This document shows positions 40,867 through 49,448 of a stretch of 64,000 bases of DNA, piece by piece. Below the pieces are notes generated by a model that saw only the letters and a list, made by a program, of their open reading frames with translations, had not been told where the DNA came from and searched no databases. Position numbers and translations under genes: made by a program. Numbering within the stretch: the first letter of the stretch is position 1; each line of letters begins with the position of its first letter. This stretch comes from Pseudomonas neuropathica (lineage in GTDB: Bacteria > Pseudomonadota > Gammaproteobacteria > Pseudomonadales > Pseudomonadaceae). The DNA is taken from positions 1-64,000 of the forward strand of contig NZ_JACOPX010000014.1 in NCBI RefSeq assembly GCF_015461835.1, read 5' to 3'.

Positions 40867-42177
40867 ATGCAAGTTTCTGTTGAAAATACTACTGCTCTCG
40901 AGCGCCGCATGAGCGTCACCGTGCCGGCTGAGCGCATCGAGACTCAGGTCAACAAGCGTCTGCAGCAGACTGCCCAAAAGGCCAAGATTGCTGGCTTCCG
41001 TCCAGGCAAAGTGCCAATGAGCGAAATCAAGCGCCGTTTTGGTGCCGATGCTCGCCAGGAAGCTGTAGGCGACGTGATCCAGTCCTCCTTCTACGAAGCT
41101 GTGGTTGAGCAGAAGCTGAACCCTGCTGGTTCGCCGTCGATCGAGCCTAAGTCGCTCGAAGCTGGCAAGGACCTGGAATACGTTGCTGTATTCGAAGTGT
41201 TCCCTGAGTTCACCGTTGCCGGTTTCGACGGCATCACCGTTGAGCGCCTGAGCGCTGACGTGGCTGACGCTGACCTGGACAAAATGCTCGACATCCTGCG
41301 CAAGCAGAACACTCGTTTTGAAGTGGCCGATCGCGCTGCCCAGAACGAAGACCAACTGAACATCGATTTCGTTGGCAAGGTTGACGGCGAAGTATTCGCT
41401 GGCGGTTCCGCCAAGGGTACTCAGCTGGTACTGGGTTCCGGCCGCATGATCCCGGGCTTCGAAGAAGGTCTGGTTGGCGCTAAAGCGGGCGAAGAGCGCG
41501 TTCTGAACCTGACTTTCCCAGAGGACTATCAGAACCTGGACCTGGCTGGCAAAACCGCCGAGTTCACCGTGACCGTCAACACTGTTTCCGAGCCTAAACT
41601 GCCAGAGCTGAACGAAGAGTTCTTCGCTCAATTCGGCATCAAGGAAAGCGGTATCGACGGTTTCCGCACCGAAGTTCGCAAGAACATGGAGCGTGAACTG
41701 CGTCAGGCGATCAAATCCAAGGTCAAGAATCAGGTAATGGACGGTCTGCTGGCCACCAACCCGATCGAAGTGCCGAAGGCGCTGCTGTCCAACGAAGTTG
41801 ACCGTCTGCGCGTGCAGGCTGTTCAGCAGTTCGGTGGCAACATCAAGCCTGATCAACTGCCGGCCGAGCTGTTTGAAGAGCAAGCCAAGCGCCGCGTCGT
41901 GCTGGGCCTGATCGTTGCTGAAGTGGTCAAGCAATTCGACCTGAAGCCTGACGAAGCTCGCGTTCGCGAAATGATTCAGGAAATGGCTTCCGCTTACCAG
42001 GAGCCTGAGCAGGTTGTGTCGTGGTACTACAAAAACGAGCAGCAGCTGAACGAAGTGCGTTCGGTTGTGCTGGAAGAGCAAGTTGTGGATACTGTTCTGC
42101 AGAAAGCTAGTGTGACCGACAAAGCGGTCTCTTACGAAGAAGCAGTCAAGCCGGTAGAAGCTCCAACAGCCGACTGA
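40867..42177 (+). CDS. tig: Trigger factor
   Basis: A 436-residue ribosome-bound chaperone with peptidyl-prolyl isomerase activity. The N-terminal ribosome-binding signature is present as AGFRPGKVPMSEIKRRFG (about 43-60), the FKBP-like domain lies at about 150-245 (EDQLNIDFVGKVDG ... LVLGSGRMIPGFEEGLVGAKAGEER), and the C-terminal helical arms follow. The ATG at 40867, with CGAGGAA upstream, matches the family start MQVSVENTTALERR. It leads the tig-clpP-clpX set of genes. Confidence 0.97.
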   Translation: MQVSVENTTALERRMSVTVPAERIETQVNKRLQQTAQKAKIAGFRPGKVPMSEIKRRFGADARQEAVGDVIQSSFYEAVVEQKLNPAGSPSIEPKSLEAGKDLEYVAVFEVFPEFTVAGFDGITVERLSADVADADLDKMLDILRKQNTRFEVADRAAQNEDQLNIDFVGKVDGEVFAGGSAKGTQLVLGSGRMIPGFEEGLVGAKAGEERVLNLTFPEDYQNLDLAGKTAEFTVTVNTVSEPKLPELNEEFFAQFGIKESGIDGFRTEVRKNMERELRQAIKSKVKNQVMDGLLATNPIEVPKALLSNEVDRLRVQAVQQFGGNIKPDQLPAELFEEQAKRRVVLGLIVAEVVKQFDLKPDEARVREMIQEMASAYQEPEQVVSWYYKNEQQLNEVRSVVLEEQVVDTVLQKASVTDKAVSYEEAVKPVEAPTAD

Positions 42178-42203
42178 TTGGTTTTGCGTTAAGAAGTACA
42201 CAC

Positions 42204-42231
42204 CATAAGCCAGCTCTCGAGCTGGCTTATG
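42204..42231 (+). promoter_or_regulatory. Stem-loop between tig and clpP
   Basis: CATAAGCCAGCT and AGCTGGCTTATG are exact complements around CTCG. No T-run follows, so it is a weak terminator at most; it may be a processing or mRNA-stability element in the tig-clpP transcript. Confidence 0.5.
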
Positions 42232-42270
42232 CGTATTCAAGACATAACTATTTGGGAGCGACTGCAGAGC

Positions 42271-42906
42271 ATGTTCCGTAATTCTTATATTCAGCAGAAC
42301 TCTGATATCCAGGCCGCCGGCGGCCTGGTCCCGATGGTTGTCGAGCAATCTGCTCGTGGCGAACGCGCCTATGACATCTATTCGCGCCTGCTCAAGGAGC
42401 GAGTGATCTTTCTGGTTGGTCCGGTAGAGGACTACATGGCCAACCTGATCTGTGCGCAACTGCTGTTCCTTGAAGCGGAAAACCCGGACAAGGACATCCA
42501 TCTCTACATCAACTCCCCGGGCGGTTCGGTGACTGCAGGCATGTCGATCTACGACACCATGCAGTTCATCAAGCCGAACGTGTCGACCACCTGCATCGGC
42601 CAGGCCTGCAGCATGGGCGCATTCCTGCTGACCGCAGGTGCCCCGGGCAAGCGTTTCTGCCTGCCGAACTCTCGCGTGATGATTCACCAGCCGCTGGGCG
42701 GTTTCCAGGGTCAGGCGTCGGACATCGAAATCCACGCCAAGGAAATCCTCTTCATTCGCGAGCGTCTGAACACGCTGATGGCCGAACACAGCGGGCGTAC
42801 TCTGGAAGAAATCGAGCGCGATACCAATCGCGACAACTTCATGAGTGCAGAAGCTGCGAAGGAATATGGCCTGATCGACGAAGTGATCAACCAGCGCCCA
42901 GCTTAA
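42271..42906 (+). CDS. clpP: ATP-dependent Clp protease proteolytic subunit
   Basis: A 211-residue serine peptidase that forms the 14-subunit chamber served by ClpX and ClpA. The catalytic triad is Ser114 (GQACSMGAF), His139 (VMIHQP) and Asp188 (RDTNRDNF). LYINSPGGSVTAGMSIYDTMQFI is the standard oxyanion/handle segment. The ATG at 42271 (GGGAG upstream) gives the expected short propeptide; an in-frame ATG at 42229 would add 14 residues from within the stem-loop. It is followed 112 bases later by clpX. Confidence 0.96.
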   Translation: MFRNSYIQQNSDIQAAGGLVPMVVEQSARGERAYDIYSRLLKERVIFLVGPVEDYMANLICAQLLFLEAENPDKDIHLYINSPGGSVTAGMSIYDTMQFIKPNVSTTCIGQACSMGAFLLTAGAPGKRFCLPNSRVMIHQPLGGFQGQASDIEIHAKEILFIRERLNTLMAEHSGRTLEEIERDTNRDNFMSAEAAKEYGLIDEVINQRPA

Positions 42907-42950
42907 AATAAGCAGCTCAAAATAGGCTTGGTCGGCTTGTCTGATCAGCG

Positions 42951-42970
42951 GCGGGCTTGAAAAAGCCCGC
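42951..42970 (+). promoter_or_regulatory. Stem-loop between clpP and clpX
   Basis: GCGGGCTT and AAGCCCGC pair around a GAAA tetraloop. No T-run follows, so it more likely shapes mRNA stability or the clpP:clpX ratio than stops transcription. Confidence 0.5.
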
Positions 42971-43018
42971 AATAGCCTTCATCTTGTGTTGCAAGCCTAT
43001 CGGATTTGGATCGAACGA

Positions 43019-44302
43019 ATGACTGACACCCGCAACGGCGAGGACAACGGCAAGCTGCTCTATTGCTCCTTCTGTGGCAAAAGCCAGCATGAAGTGCGCA
43101 AATTGATTGCCGGCCCCTCGGTCTTTATCTGCGACGAGTGCGTCGACCTGTGCAATGACATCATCCGCGAGGAGGTGCAGGAAGCCCAGGCCGAGAGCAG
43201 CGCGCATAAATTGCCTTCGCCTAAAGAAATCAGCGGCATCCTTGACCAGTACGTCATTGGTCAGGAGCGTGCGAAAAAGGTTTTGGCCGTAGCGGTGTAC
43301 AACCACTACAAGCGCCTGAACCAGCGTGACAAGAAGGCTGACGACGTCGAACTCGGCAAGAGCAACATCCTGCTGATCGGCCCGACAGGCTCCGGTAAAA
43401 CCCTGCTGGCCGAAACATTGGCCCGCTTGCTGAACGTTCCGTTCACCATTGCCGACGCAACCACCCTCACCGAGGCGGGTTACGTGGGTGAAGATGTCGA
43501 GAACATCATTCAGAAGTTGCTGCAGAAGTGCGATTACGACGTAGAGAAGGCCCAGATGGGTATTGTCTACATCGACGAAATCGACAAGATTTCCCGCAAG
43601 TCCGACAACCCGTCGATCACCCGGGACGTTTCCGGTGAAGGCGTGCAACAGGCCTTGCTGAAGTTGATCGAAGGCACGGTCGCTTCCGTACCGCCGCAAG
43701 GTGGCCGCAAGCACCCGCAGCAGGAATTCCTGCAGGTCGACACCCGTAATATCCTGTTCATCTGCGGTGGTGCGTTCTCCGGTCTGGAAAAGGTTATTCA
43801 AAACCGTTCCACCAAGGGCGGCATCGGCTTCAACGCAGAAGTACGCAGCAAGGAAGAAGGCAAGAAAGTCGGTGAATCCCTGCGTGAAGTCGAGCCTGAC
43901 GATCTGGTCAAGTTCGGTCTGATCCCGGAATTCGTCGGTCGTCTGCCGGTCCTCGCGACGCTGGACGAGCTTGACGAGGCTGCGCTGATGCAGATCCTCA
44001 CCGAGCCGAAAAATGCTCTGACCAAACAGTATGCCAAGCTGTTCGAGATGGAAGGCGTGGATCTGGAGTTCCGGACCGACGCACTGAAATCGGTCGCCAA
44101 GCGTGCCCTGGAACGTAAAACCGGTGCTCGTGGTCTGCGCTCGATTCTCGAAGGTGTACTGCTCGACACGATGTATGAAATCCCCTCGCAGTCCGAGGTG
44201 AGCAAAGTCGTGATCGATGAAAGCGTGATCGAAGGCAAGTCCAAGCCACTGTATATCTACGAAAACAGTGAGCCGACGGCCAAGGCAGCGCCGGACGCTT
44301 AA
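43019..44302 (+). CDS. clpX: ATP-dependent Clp protease ATPase subunit ClpX
   Basis: A 427-residue AAA+ unfoldase that feeds substrates into ClpP. An N-terminal zinc-binding domain (Cys16, Cys19, Cys38, Cys41: CSFC and CDEC) is followed by Walker A GPTGSGKT (about 121), Walker B VYIDEIDK, the pore loop GYVGEDVE, the ClpP-binding loop IGF (KGGIGFNAE) and sensor-2 GARGLRSI. It is full length. It ends the tig-clpP-clpX group at a strong terminator. Confidence 0.97.
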   Translation: MTDTRNGEDNGKLLYCSFCGKSQHEVRKLIAGPSVFICDECVDLCNDIIREEVQEAQAESSAHKLPSPKEISGILDQYVIGQERAKKVLAVAVYNHYKRLNQRDKKADDVELGKSNILLIGPTGSGKTLLAETLARLLNVPFTIADATTLTEAGYVGEDVENIIQKLLQKCDYDVEKAQMGIVYIDEIDKISRKSDNPSITRDVSGEGVQQALLKLIEGTVASVPPQGGRKHPQQEFLQVDTRNILFICGGAFSGLEKVIQNRSTKGGIGFNAEVRSKEEGKKVGESLREVEPDDLVKFGLIPEFVGRLPVLATLDELDEAALMQILTEPKNALTKQYAKLFEMEGVDLEFRTDALKSVAKRALERKTGARGLRSILEGVLLDTMYEIPSQSEVSKVVIDESVIEGKSKPLYIYENSEPTAKAAPDA

Positions 44303-44321
44303 GCGTCCAGTCTGCTGGAAT

Positions 44322-44352
44322 AAAGAAGGGGCCTTCGGGCCTCTTTTTTTTT
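44322..44352 (+). terminator. Rho-independent terminator after clpX
   Basis: AAGGGGCC-TTCG-GGCCTCTT hairpin (with one G-T pair) followed by a run of T residues. Confidence 0.92.
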
Positions 44353-44378
44353 ATGTCATTTTTTACATCCGCTTTGTG

Positions 44379-44407
44379 CTTGTTTTTTTTCAAGGCAGCC
44401 CCCATCT
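44379..44407 (+). promoter_or_regulatory. Candidate sigma-32 (heat-shock) promoter of lon
   Basis: CTTGTTT (44379-44385), a 15-base spacer and CCCATCT (44401-44407) fit the sigma-32 consensus CTTGAAA-N13-15-CCCATnT. It lies about 60 bases before the lon start, and lon is a heat-shock gene in related bacteria. Confidence 0.6.
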
Positions 44408-44465
44408 TGGTTTCAAGCTCAATTCCATCTGATTACGGCCATATGGCCGCCGTAGAGGCGAAATC

Positions 44466-46862
44466 ATGAAGACAACCATCGAATTGCCTCTCCTGCCATT
44501 GCGTGATGTCGTGGTTTATCCGCACATGGTTATCCCGCTGTTCGTGGGGCGCGAGAAATCCATCGAAGCCCTCGAGGCCGCGATGACGGGCGACAAGCAG
44601 ATCCTGCTGCTGGCCCAGAGAAACCCGGCTGACGATGATCCCGGTGAAGACGCTCTCTATCGCGTAGGTACCATCGCCACTGTTCTACAGCTGCTCAAGC
44701 TGCCTGACGGCACCGTCAAGGTTCTGGTCGAGGGTGAGCAACGCGGCACCGTCGAGCGCTTCAGCGAAGTTGACGGGCACTGTCGTGCCGAAGTTTCGTT
44801 GATCGAAGAAGTCGACGCCGCCGAGCGCGAATCCGAAGTGTTCGTGCGCACACTGCTGTCGCAGTTCGAACAATACGTACAGCTGGGCAAGAAAGTCCCG
44901 GCTGAAGTCCTGTCGTCGCTCAACAGCATCGATGAGCCGGGTCGCCTGGTCGACACCATGGCGGCGCACATGGCGCTGAAAATCGAGCAGAAACAGGAAA
45001 TCCTCGAAATCATCGATTTGTCGGCCCGGGTCGAGCACGTTCTGGCGTTGCTGGATGCCGAGATCGATCTGCTGCAAGTCGAAAAACGTATTCGCGGTCG
45101 CGTCAAAAAGCAAATGGAGCGCAGCCAGCGCGAGTACTACCTGAATGAGCAGATGAAGGCCATTCAGAAAGAACTCGGTGACAGCGACGAAGGCCACAAC
45201 GAAATCGAAGACCTGAAAAAGCGTATCGACGCTGCCGGTCTGCCGAAAGACGCGTTGGCCAAAGCCACTGCCGAGCTGAACAAGCTCAAGCAAATGTCGC
45301 CGATGTCCGCTGAGGCCACCGTGGTGCGCTCGTACATCGACTGGCTGGTGCAAGTGCCGTGGAAAGCGCAGAGCAAGGTTCGCCTGGACCTGGCGCGCGC
45401 AGAAGACATTCTCGATGCCGATCACTACGGACTCGAAGAGGTCAAGGAACGTATCCTTGAATACCTCGCCGTGCAAAAGCGCGTGAAGAAAATCCGTGGC
45501 CCGGTGTTGTGCCTGGTCGGTCCTCCGGGCGTGGGTAAAACCTCGCTGGCAGAGTCGATCGCTCACGCCACCAACCGCAAATTTGTGCGCATGGCCCTCG
45601 GTGGCGTGCGTGATGAAGCGGAAATCCGTGGTCACCGTCGGACTTACATCGGTTCGATGCCAGGAAGATTGATTCAAAAGATGACAAAAGTGGGTGTGCG
45701 CAACCCGCTGTTCCTGCTCGATGAAATCGACAAAATGGGCAGCGACATGCGTGGCGACCCGGCGTCGGCGTTGCTGGAAGTGCTCGATCCGGAGCAGAAC
45801 CACAACTTCAACGACCATTATCTGGAAGTCGATTACGACCTCTCGGATGTGATGTTCCTGTGCACCTCGAACTCGATGAACATCCCGCCGGCGCTGCTCG
45901 ACCGGATGGAAGTGATCCGTCTGCCGGGCTACACCGAAGACGAGAAGATCAACATCGCCGTCAAATACCTCTCGCCAAAGCAGATCGCCGCCAATGGTTT
46001 GAAGAAAGGCGAGCTGGAATTCGACGCTGAAGCGATCCGCGACATCATCCGTTACTACACCCGTGAAGCCGGTGTGCGTGGCCTCGAACGTCAGATCGCC
46101 AAGGTCTGCCGCAAGGCCGTTAAAGAGCACGCAATGGAAAAACGCTTCTCGGTGAAAGTGACAGCTGACCTGCTGGAACACTTCCTCGGGGTGCGCAAAT
46201 TCCGCTACGGTCTGGCTGAGCAACAGGATCAGATCGGTCAGGTCACGGGCCTTGCCTGGACTCAGGTGGGCGGTGAATTGCTGACCATCGAAGCCGCGGT
46301 TGTACCGGGTAAAGGTCAACTGATCAAGACCGGTTCGCTGGGCGACGTGATGGTCGAATCGATCACTGCCGCGCTCACTGTAGTGCGCAGCCGGGCCAAG
46401 AGCCTGGGCATTCCTCTGGACTTCCACGAGAAGCGTGACACGCACATCCACATGCCGGAAGGGGCGACGCCGAAAGACGGTCCTAGCGCTGGCGTAGGCA
46501 TGTGTACGGCGCTGGTGTCGGCCTTGACCGGCATTCCGGTGCGCGCCGATGTCGCCATGACCGGTGAAATCACTCTGCGTGGTCAAGTGCTGGCGATTGG
46601 CGGTCTGAAGGAAAAACTGCTGGCGGCTCACCGCGGCGGAATCAAGATCGTGATTATTCCGGAAGAGAACGTGCGCGATCTGAAGGAGATTCCTGACAAT
46701 ATCAAGCAGGATCTGCAGATTAAACCGGTTAAATGGATTGACGAGGTCCTGCAAATTGCGCTGCAATACGCGCCGGAGCCCTTGCCGGATGTGGCTCCGG
46801 AGATAGTTGCCAAGGACGAAAAACGTGAGTCTGACTCTAAGGAAAGAATTAGCACGCATTAA
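44466..46862 (+). CDS. lon: ATP-dependent protease Lon
   Basis: A 798-residue cytoplasmic AAA+ serine protease that degrades misfolded and short-lived regulatory proteins. The N-terminal substrate domain (LPLLPLRDVVVYPHMVIPLFVGR) is followed by a coiled linker, Walker A GPPGVGKT (352-359), Walker B FLLDEIDK, and the peptidase domain with the Ser674 (PKDGPSAG) and Lys717 (LKEKLLAAHRGG) dyad. Length is standard. It has its own probable heat-shock promoter and ends about 150 bases before hupB, which has a separate promoter. Confidence 0.97.
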   Translation: MKTTIELPLLPLRDVVVYPHMVIPLFVGREKSIEALEAAMTGDKQILLLAQRNPADDDPGEDALYRVGTIATVLQLLKLPDGTVKVLVEGEQRGTVERFSEVDGHCRAEVSLIEEVDAAERESEVFVRTLLSQFEQYVQLGKKVPAEVLSSLNSIDEPGRLVDTMAAHMALKIEQKQEILEIIDLSARVEHVLALLDAEIDLLQVEKRIRGRVKKQMERSQREYYLNEQMKAIQKELGDSDEGHNEIEDLKKRIDAAGLPKDALAKATAELNKLKQMSPMSAEATVVRSYIDWLVQVPWKAQSKVRLDLARAEDILDADHYGLEEVKERILEYLAVQKRVKKIRGPVLCLVGPPGVGKTSLAESIAHATNRKFVRMALGGVRDEAEIRGHRRTYIGSMPGRLIQKMTKVGVRNPLFLLDEIDKMGSDMRGDPASALLEVLDPEQNHNFNDHYLEVDYDLSDVMFLCTSNSMNIPPALLDRMEVIRLPGYTEDEKINIAVKYLSPKQIAANGLKKGELEFDAEAIRDIIRYYTREAGVRGLERQIAKVCRKAVKEHAMEKRFSVKVTADLLEHFLGVRKFRYGLAEQQDQIGQVTGLAWTQVGGELLTIEAAVVPGKGQLIKTGSLGDVMVESITAALTVVRSRAKSLGIPLDFHEKRDTHIHMPEGATPKDGPSAGVGMCTALVSALTGIPVRADVAMTGEITLRGQVLAIGGLKEKLLAAHRGGIKIVIIPEENVRDLKEIPDNIKQDLQIKPVKWIDEVLQIALQYAPEPLPDVAPEIVAKDEKRESDSKERISTH

Positions 46863-46886
46863 TACGCTTTTGCCTGGGGGGCTTCC

Positions 46887-46916
46887 TTGACAGTTTTTTA
46901 GAGCCCTTGTTATAAA
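46887..46916 (+). promoter_or_regulatory. Sigma-70 promoter of hupB
   Basis: TTGACA, an 18-base spacer and TATAAA are close to consensus, about 95 bases before the hupB start, in keeping with its high expression. Confidence 0.75.
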
Positions 46917-47010
46917 GCGGCTCTTAAGTGTCTGTAGGCCATTCAGCACTCGTTTTTGCTTTCACCAAAAAACTTAGAATCATCTCAAAATAGATATAAG
47001 GGGACTTAGA

Positions 47011-47283
47011 GTGAACAAGTCGGAACTGATTGATGCTATCGCTGCATCCGCTGATATCCCGAAAGCTGCTGCTGGCCGTGCGCTGGACGCTGTAATCGAA
47101 TCCGTCACTGGCGCTCTGAAGGCTGGCGACTCCGTTGTTCTGGTTGGTTTCGGTACTTTCTCCGTGACGGACCGTCCGGCTCGTACCGGTCGTAACCCTC
47201 AAACCGGCAAGACTCTGGAAATCCCGGCTGCCAAGAAGCCAGGTTTCAAAGCCGGTAAAGCACTGAAAGAAGCTGTTAACTAA
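47011..47283 (+). CDS. hupB: DNA-binding protein HU-beta
   Basis: A 90-residue nucleoid protein that bends and compacts DNA as a dimer. The core is MNKSELIDAIAASADIPKAAAGRALDAV, VVLVGFGTFSV and the DNA-intercalating arm RTGRNPQTGKTLEIPA with the conserved Pro. AAGGGGA lies upstream of the GTG start, which is used in place of ATG. It follows lon, as in many gammaproteobacteria, and is followed by a tRNA-like relic. Confidence 0.97.
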   Translation: MNKSELIDAIAASADIPKAAAGRALDAVIESVTGALKAGDSVVLVGFGTFSVTDRPARTGRNPQTGKTLEIPAAKKPGFKAGKALKEAVN

Positions 47284-47333
47284 GTTTTCAGGTTTTTACC
47301 CATCCGGGTCGGGGTCATGCCTGACTTGGCAGC

Positions 47334-47409
47334 GGAGCGGTAGAGCAGGTCACTGAAACAGTGGCCTGTAACGCCGGGATCGAGGGTTCGAGCCCTGTCC
47401 GCTCCGCCA
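47334..47409 (+). pseudogene. tRNA-Asp-like relic with a GTA anticodon position
   Basis: The acceptor arms GGAGCGG/CCGCTCC, discriminator G and encoded CCA match bacterial tRNA-Asp exactly, and GGCCTGT.ACGCCGGG and GGTTCGAG are also shared. The D-arm is broken (GAGC has no partner). The outer anticodon pair is G-G, the T-stem is weak and one base is missing. The loop CTGTAAC would read GTA (Tyr) instead of GTC (Asp). It is most likely a decayed tRNA-Asp gene in the hupB-ppiD gap. It may still be processed at its CCA end. Confidence 0.65.
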
Positions 47410-47417
47410 GTTACGAG

Positions 47418-47446
47418 AAGGCGCATCCTCGGATGCGCCTTTCTTC
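47418..47446 (+). terminator. Rho-independent terminator after the tRNA-like relic
   Basis: AAGGCGCATCC and GGATGCGCCTT are perfect complements around a two-base centre, followed by TCTTC. It ends the hupB transcript and would give a tRNA-like 3' part. Confidence 0.85.
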
Positions 47447-47511
47447 TATCCGGATTCTACCCACGCTCCACGGTTGCCTAATTTTGAAGTTCAACCGTTT
47501 CTGGGGGACGC

Positions 47512-49383
47512 ATGCTGCAGAATATCAGGGACAATTCACAAGGCTGGATTGCCAAGACCATTATCGGGGTCATCGTTGCACTGATGGCTCTGACCGGTTT
47601 CGACGCCATTTTCCAGGCCACGACTCACAAGAATGAGGCGGCCAAGGTCAACGGTGATGAAATCAGCCAGAATGAGCTGAGCCAGGCCGTTGATATGCAA
47701 CGCCGTCAGCTGATGCAACAGCTGGGCAAGGACTTCGATGCTTCCTTGCTCGACGAGAAAATGCTGCGCGAATCGGCCCTCAAGGGTCTGATCGATCGCA
47801 AGCTGCTGCTGCAAGGTGCAGAACAAGCGAAATTCGCTTTCTCCGAAGGCGCACTGGACCAAGTGATCCTGCAGACACCTGAATTCCAGGTGGACGGCAA
47901 GTTCAGCTCCGACCGTTTCGACCAGGTGATCCGTCAACTGGGTTACAGCCGTATGCAATTCCGCCAGATGCTGGCTCAGGAAATGCTGATCGGCCAACTG
48001 CGTGCCGGTGTGGCAGGCAGCGGTTTCGTCACTGACGCCGAAGTGCTGGCATTCGCCCGTCTGGAAAAGCAGACCCGCGATTTCGCGACCCTGAACGTCA
48101 AGGCTGACCCGGCGGCGGTCAAACTGACCGACGACGAGGTCAAGGCTTACTACGACGAGCACGCCAAGGAGTTCATGACTCCGGATCAAGTGATCATCGA
48201 TTACGTAGAACTGAAGAAGTCTTCGTTCTTCGATCAGGTTGCCGTCAAGGACGAAGACCTGCAGGCGGCGTATCAGAAAGAGATCGCCAACCTGTCGGAA
48301 CAGCGTCGTGCCGCGCACATCCTGATCGAAGTGAACGACAAGACCACCGAGGCTCAGGCCAAGGCGAAGATCGAAGACGTTCAGGCGCGTCTGGCCAAGG
48401 GCGAGAAGTTCGAAGCGCTTGCCAAAGAGTTCTCGCAGGATCCGGGTTCGGCCAATAACGGCGGTGACCTCGGTTATGCAGGCCCAGGCGTTTACGATCC
48501 GGCGTTCGAAAAAGCCTTGTACTCCTTGTCGAAAGACCAGGTGTCCGAGCCGATTCGTACCGACTTCGGTTATCACTTGATCAAGCTGTTGGGTGTGGAA
48601 GCGCCTGAAGTGCCGACCCTGGCCAGCCTGAAAGACAAGCTGACCCGCGAGCTGAAAGCCGCTCAGGTCGAGCAGCGTTTTGTCGAGGCGACCAAGCAAC
48701 TGGAAGACTCCGCGTTCGAAGCCTCTGACCTGGCTCAGCCAGCGGCGGATCTGAAGCTGACCGTGCACACCTCCAAGCCGTTCGGCCGTGAGGGTGGCGA
48801 AGGTGTTGCGGCCAACCGTGCCGTGGTCACCGCAGCGTTCAGCACCGAAGTGATCGACGAGGGTGCCAACAGCACTGCCATCGAGCTGGATCCGGAAACC
48901 GTGATCGTGCTGCGTTCCAAGGAACACCTCAAGCCTGCGCAACTGCCGCTGGAAAGCGTGAATGCGGCTATTCGCACTCAGTTGACCAAAGAGCACGCCA
49001 GCGCGGCTGCCAAGACCAAGGCCGAGAAGCTGATTGCTGATCTGCGCGATGGCAAGGCTCCGCTGGACAAAGCGGTTGAGGGGCAGAACTGGAAAGCTAC
49101 CGAAGCGGCCACCCGTGGTCAGGAAGGTGTTGATCCGGCGGTGCTGCAAGCGTTGTTCCGTATGCCGAAGCCGGCTGCCAAGGACAAGCCGACGTTCACC
49201 AGCGTGACGTTGCCTGATGGCAGTCTGATGATCGTGCGTCTGAATGGTGTTAACGAAGCGGCTGCGCCGACGGATGAAGAGAAGGCTCAGTACCGTCGTT
49301 TCCTTGCTTCGCGTGAGGGGCAGCAGGACTTTGCTGCTTATCGCAAGCAGTTGGAAGCTCAGGCGGACATCAAGCGGTTTTGA
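47512..49383 (+). CDS. ppiD: Periplasmic peptidyl-prolyl isomerase PpiD
   Basis: A 623-residue chaperone anchored in the inner membrane by one helix (about 16-36: IIGVIVALMALTGFDAIFQA), facing the periplasm, where it helps newly exported proteins. A SurA-like N-domain (about 40-200) precedes one parvulin domain (about 262-355: RRAAHILIEV ... FSQDPGSANNGGDLGYAGPGVYDPAFEKALYSL ... TDFGYHLIKLL). A long C-terminal helical part follows. It follows hupB as in E. coli and ends at its own terminator. Confidence 0.95.
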   Translation: MLQNIRDNSQGWIAKTIIGVIVALMALTGFDAIFQATTHKNEAAKVNGDEISQNELSQAVDMQRRQLMQQLGKDFDASLLDEKMLRESALKGLIDRKLLLQGAEQAKFAFSEGALDQVILQTPEFQVDGKFSSDRFDQVIRQLGYSRMQFRQMLAQEMLIGQLRAGVAGSGFVTDAEVLAFARLEKQTRDFATLNVKADPAAVKLTDDEVKAYYDEHAKEFMTPDQVIIDYVELKKSSFFDQVAVKDEDLQAAYQKEIANLSEQRRAAHILIEVNDKTTEAQAKAKIEDVQARLAKGEKFEALAKEFSQDPGSANNGGDLGYAGPGVYDPAFEKALYSLSKDQVSEPIRTDFGYHLIKLLGVEAPEVPTLASLKDKLTRELKAAQVEQRFVEATKQLEDSAFEASDLAQPAADLKLTVHTSKPFGREGGEGVAANRAVVTAAFSTEVIDEGANSTAIELDPETVIVLRSKEHLKPAQLPLESVNAAIRTQLTKEHASAAAKTKAEKLIADLRDGKAPLDKAVEGQNWKATEAATRGQEGVDPAVLQALFRMPKPAAKDKPTFTSVTLPDGSLMIVRLNGVNEAAAPTDEEKAQYRRFLASREGQQDFAAYRKQLEAQADIKRF

Positions 49384-49394
49384 TGGTTGACTGA

Positions 49395-49415
49395 GATGTG
49401 ATGTGATGTGATGTG
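49395..49415 (+). repeat. Short tandem repeat GATGT x4
   Basis: Four copies of GATGT in a row lie between the ppiD stop and its terminator. Slippage could change the copy number between strains. Confidence 0.8.
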
Positions 49416-49447
49416 AAAGCCCCGGCCTTATGGTCGGGGTTTTTTTT
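49416..49447 (+). terminator. Rho-independent terminator of ppiD
   Basis: CCCCGGCC and GGTCGGGG pair (one G-T) around a short loop, with a run of eight T residues. Confidence 0.9.
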
Positions 49448-49448
49448 G

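Noticed and set aside
40840..42972. A 710-codon open frame antisense to tig and clpP
   Set aside because: Both sense genes are certain; the antisense protein has shadow-type composition (Phe/Val/Gln/His bias) and no domain.
44685..46949. A 754-codon open frame antisense to lon
   Set aside because: Lon is complete on the sense strand; this is a codon-bias shadow.
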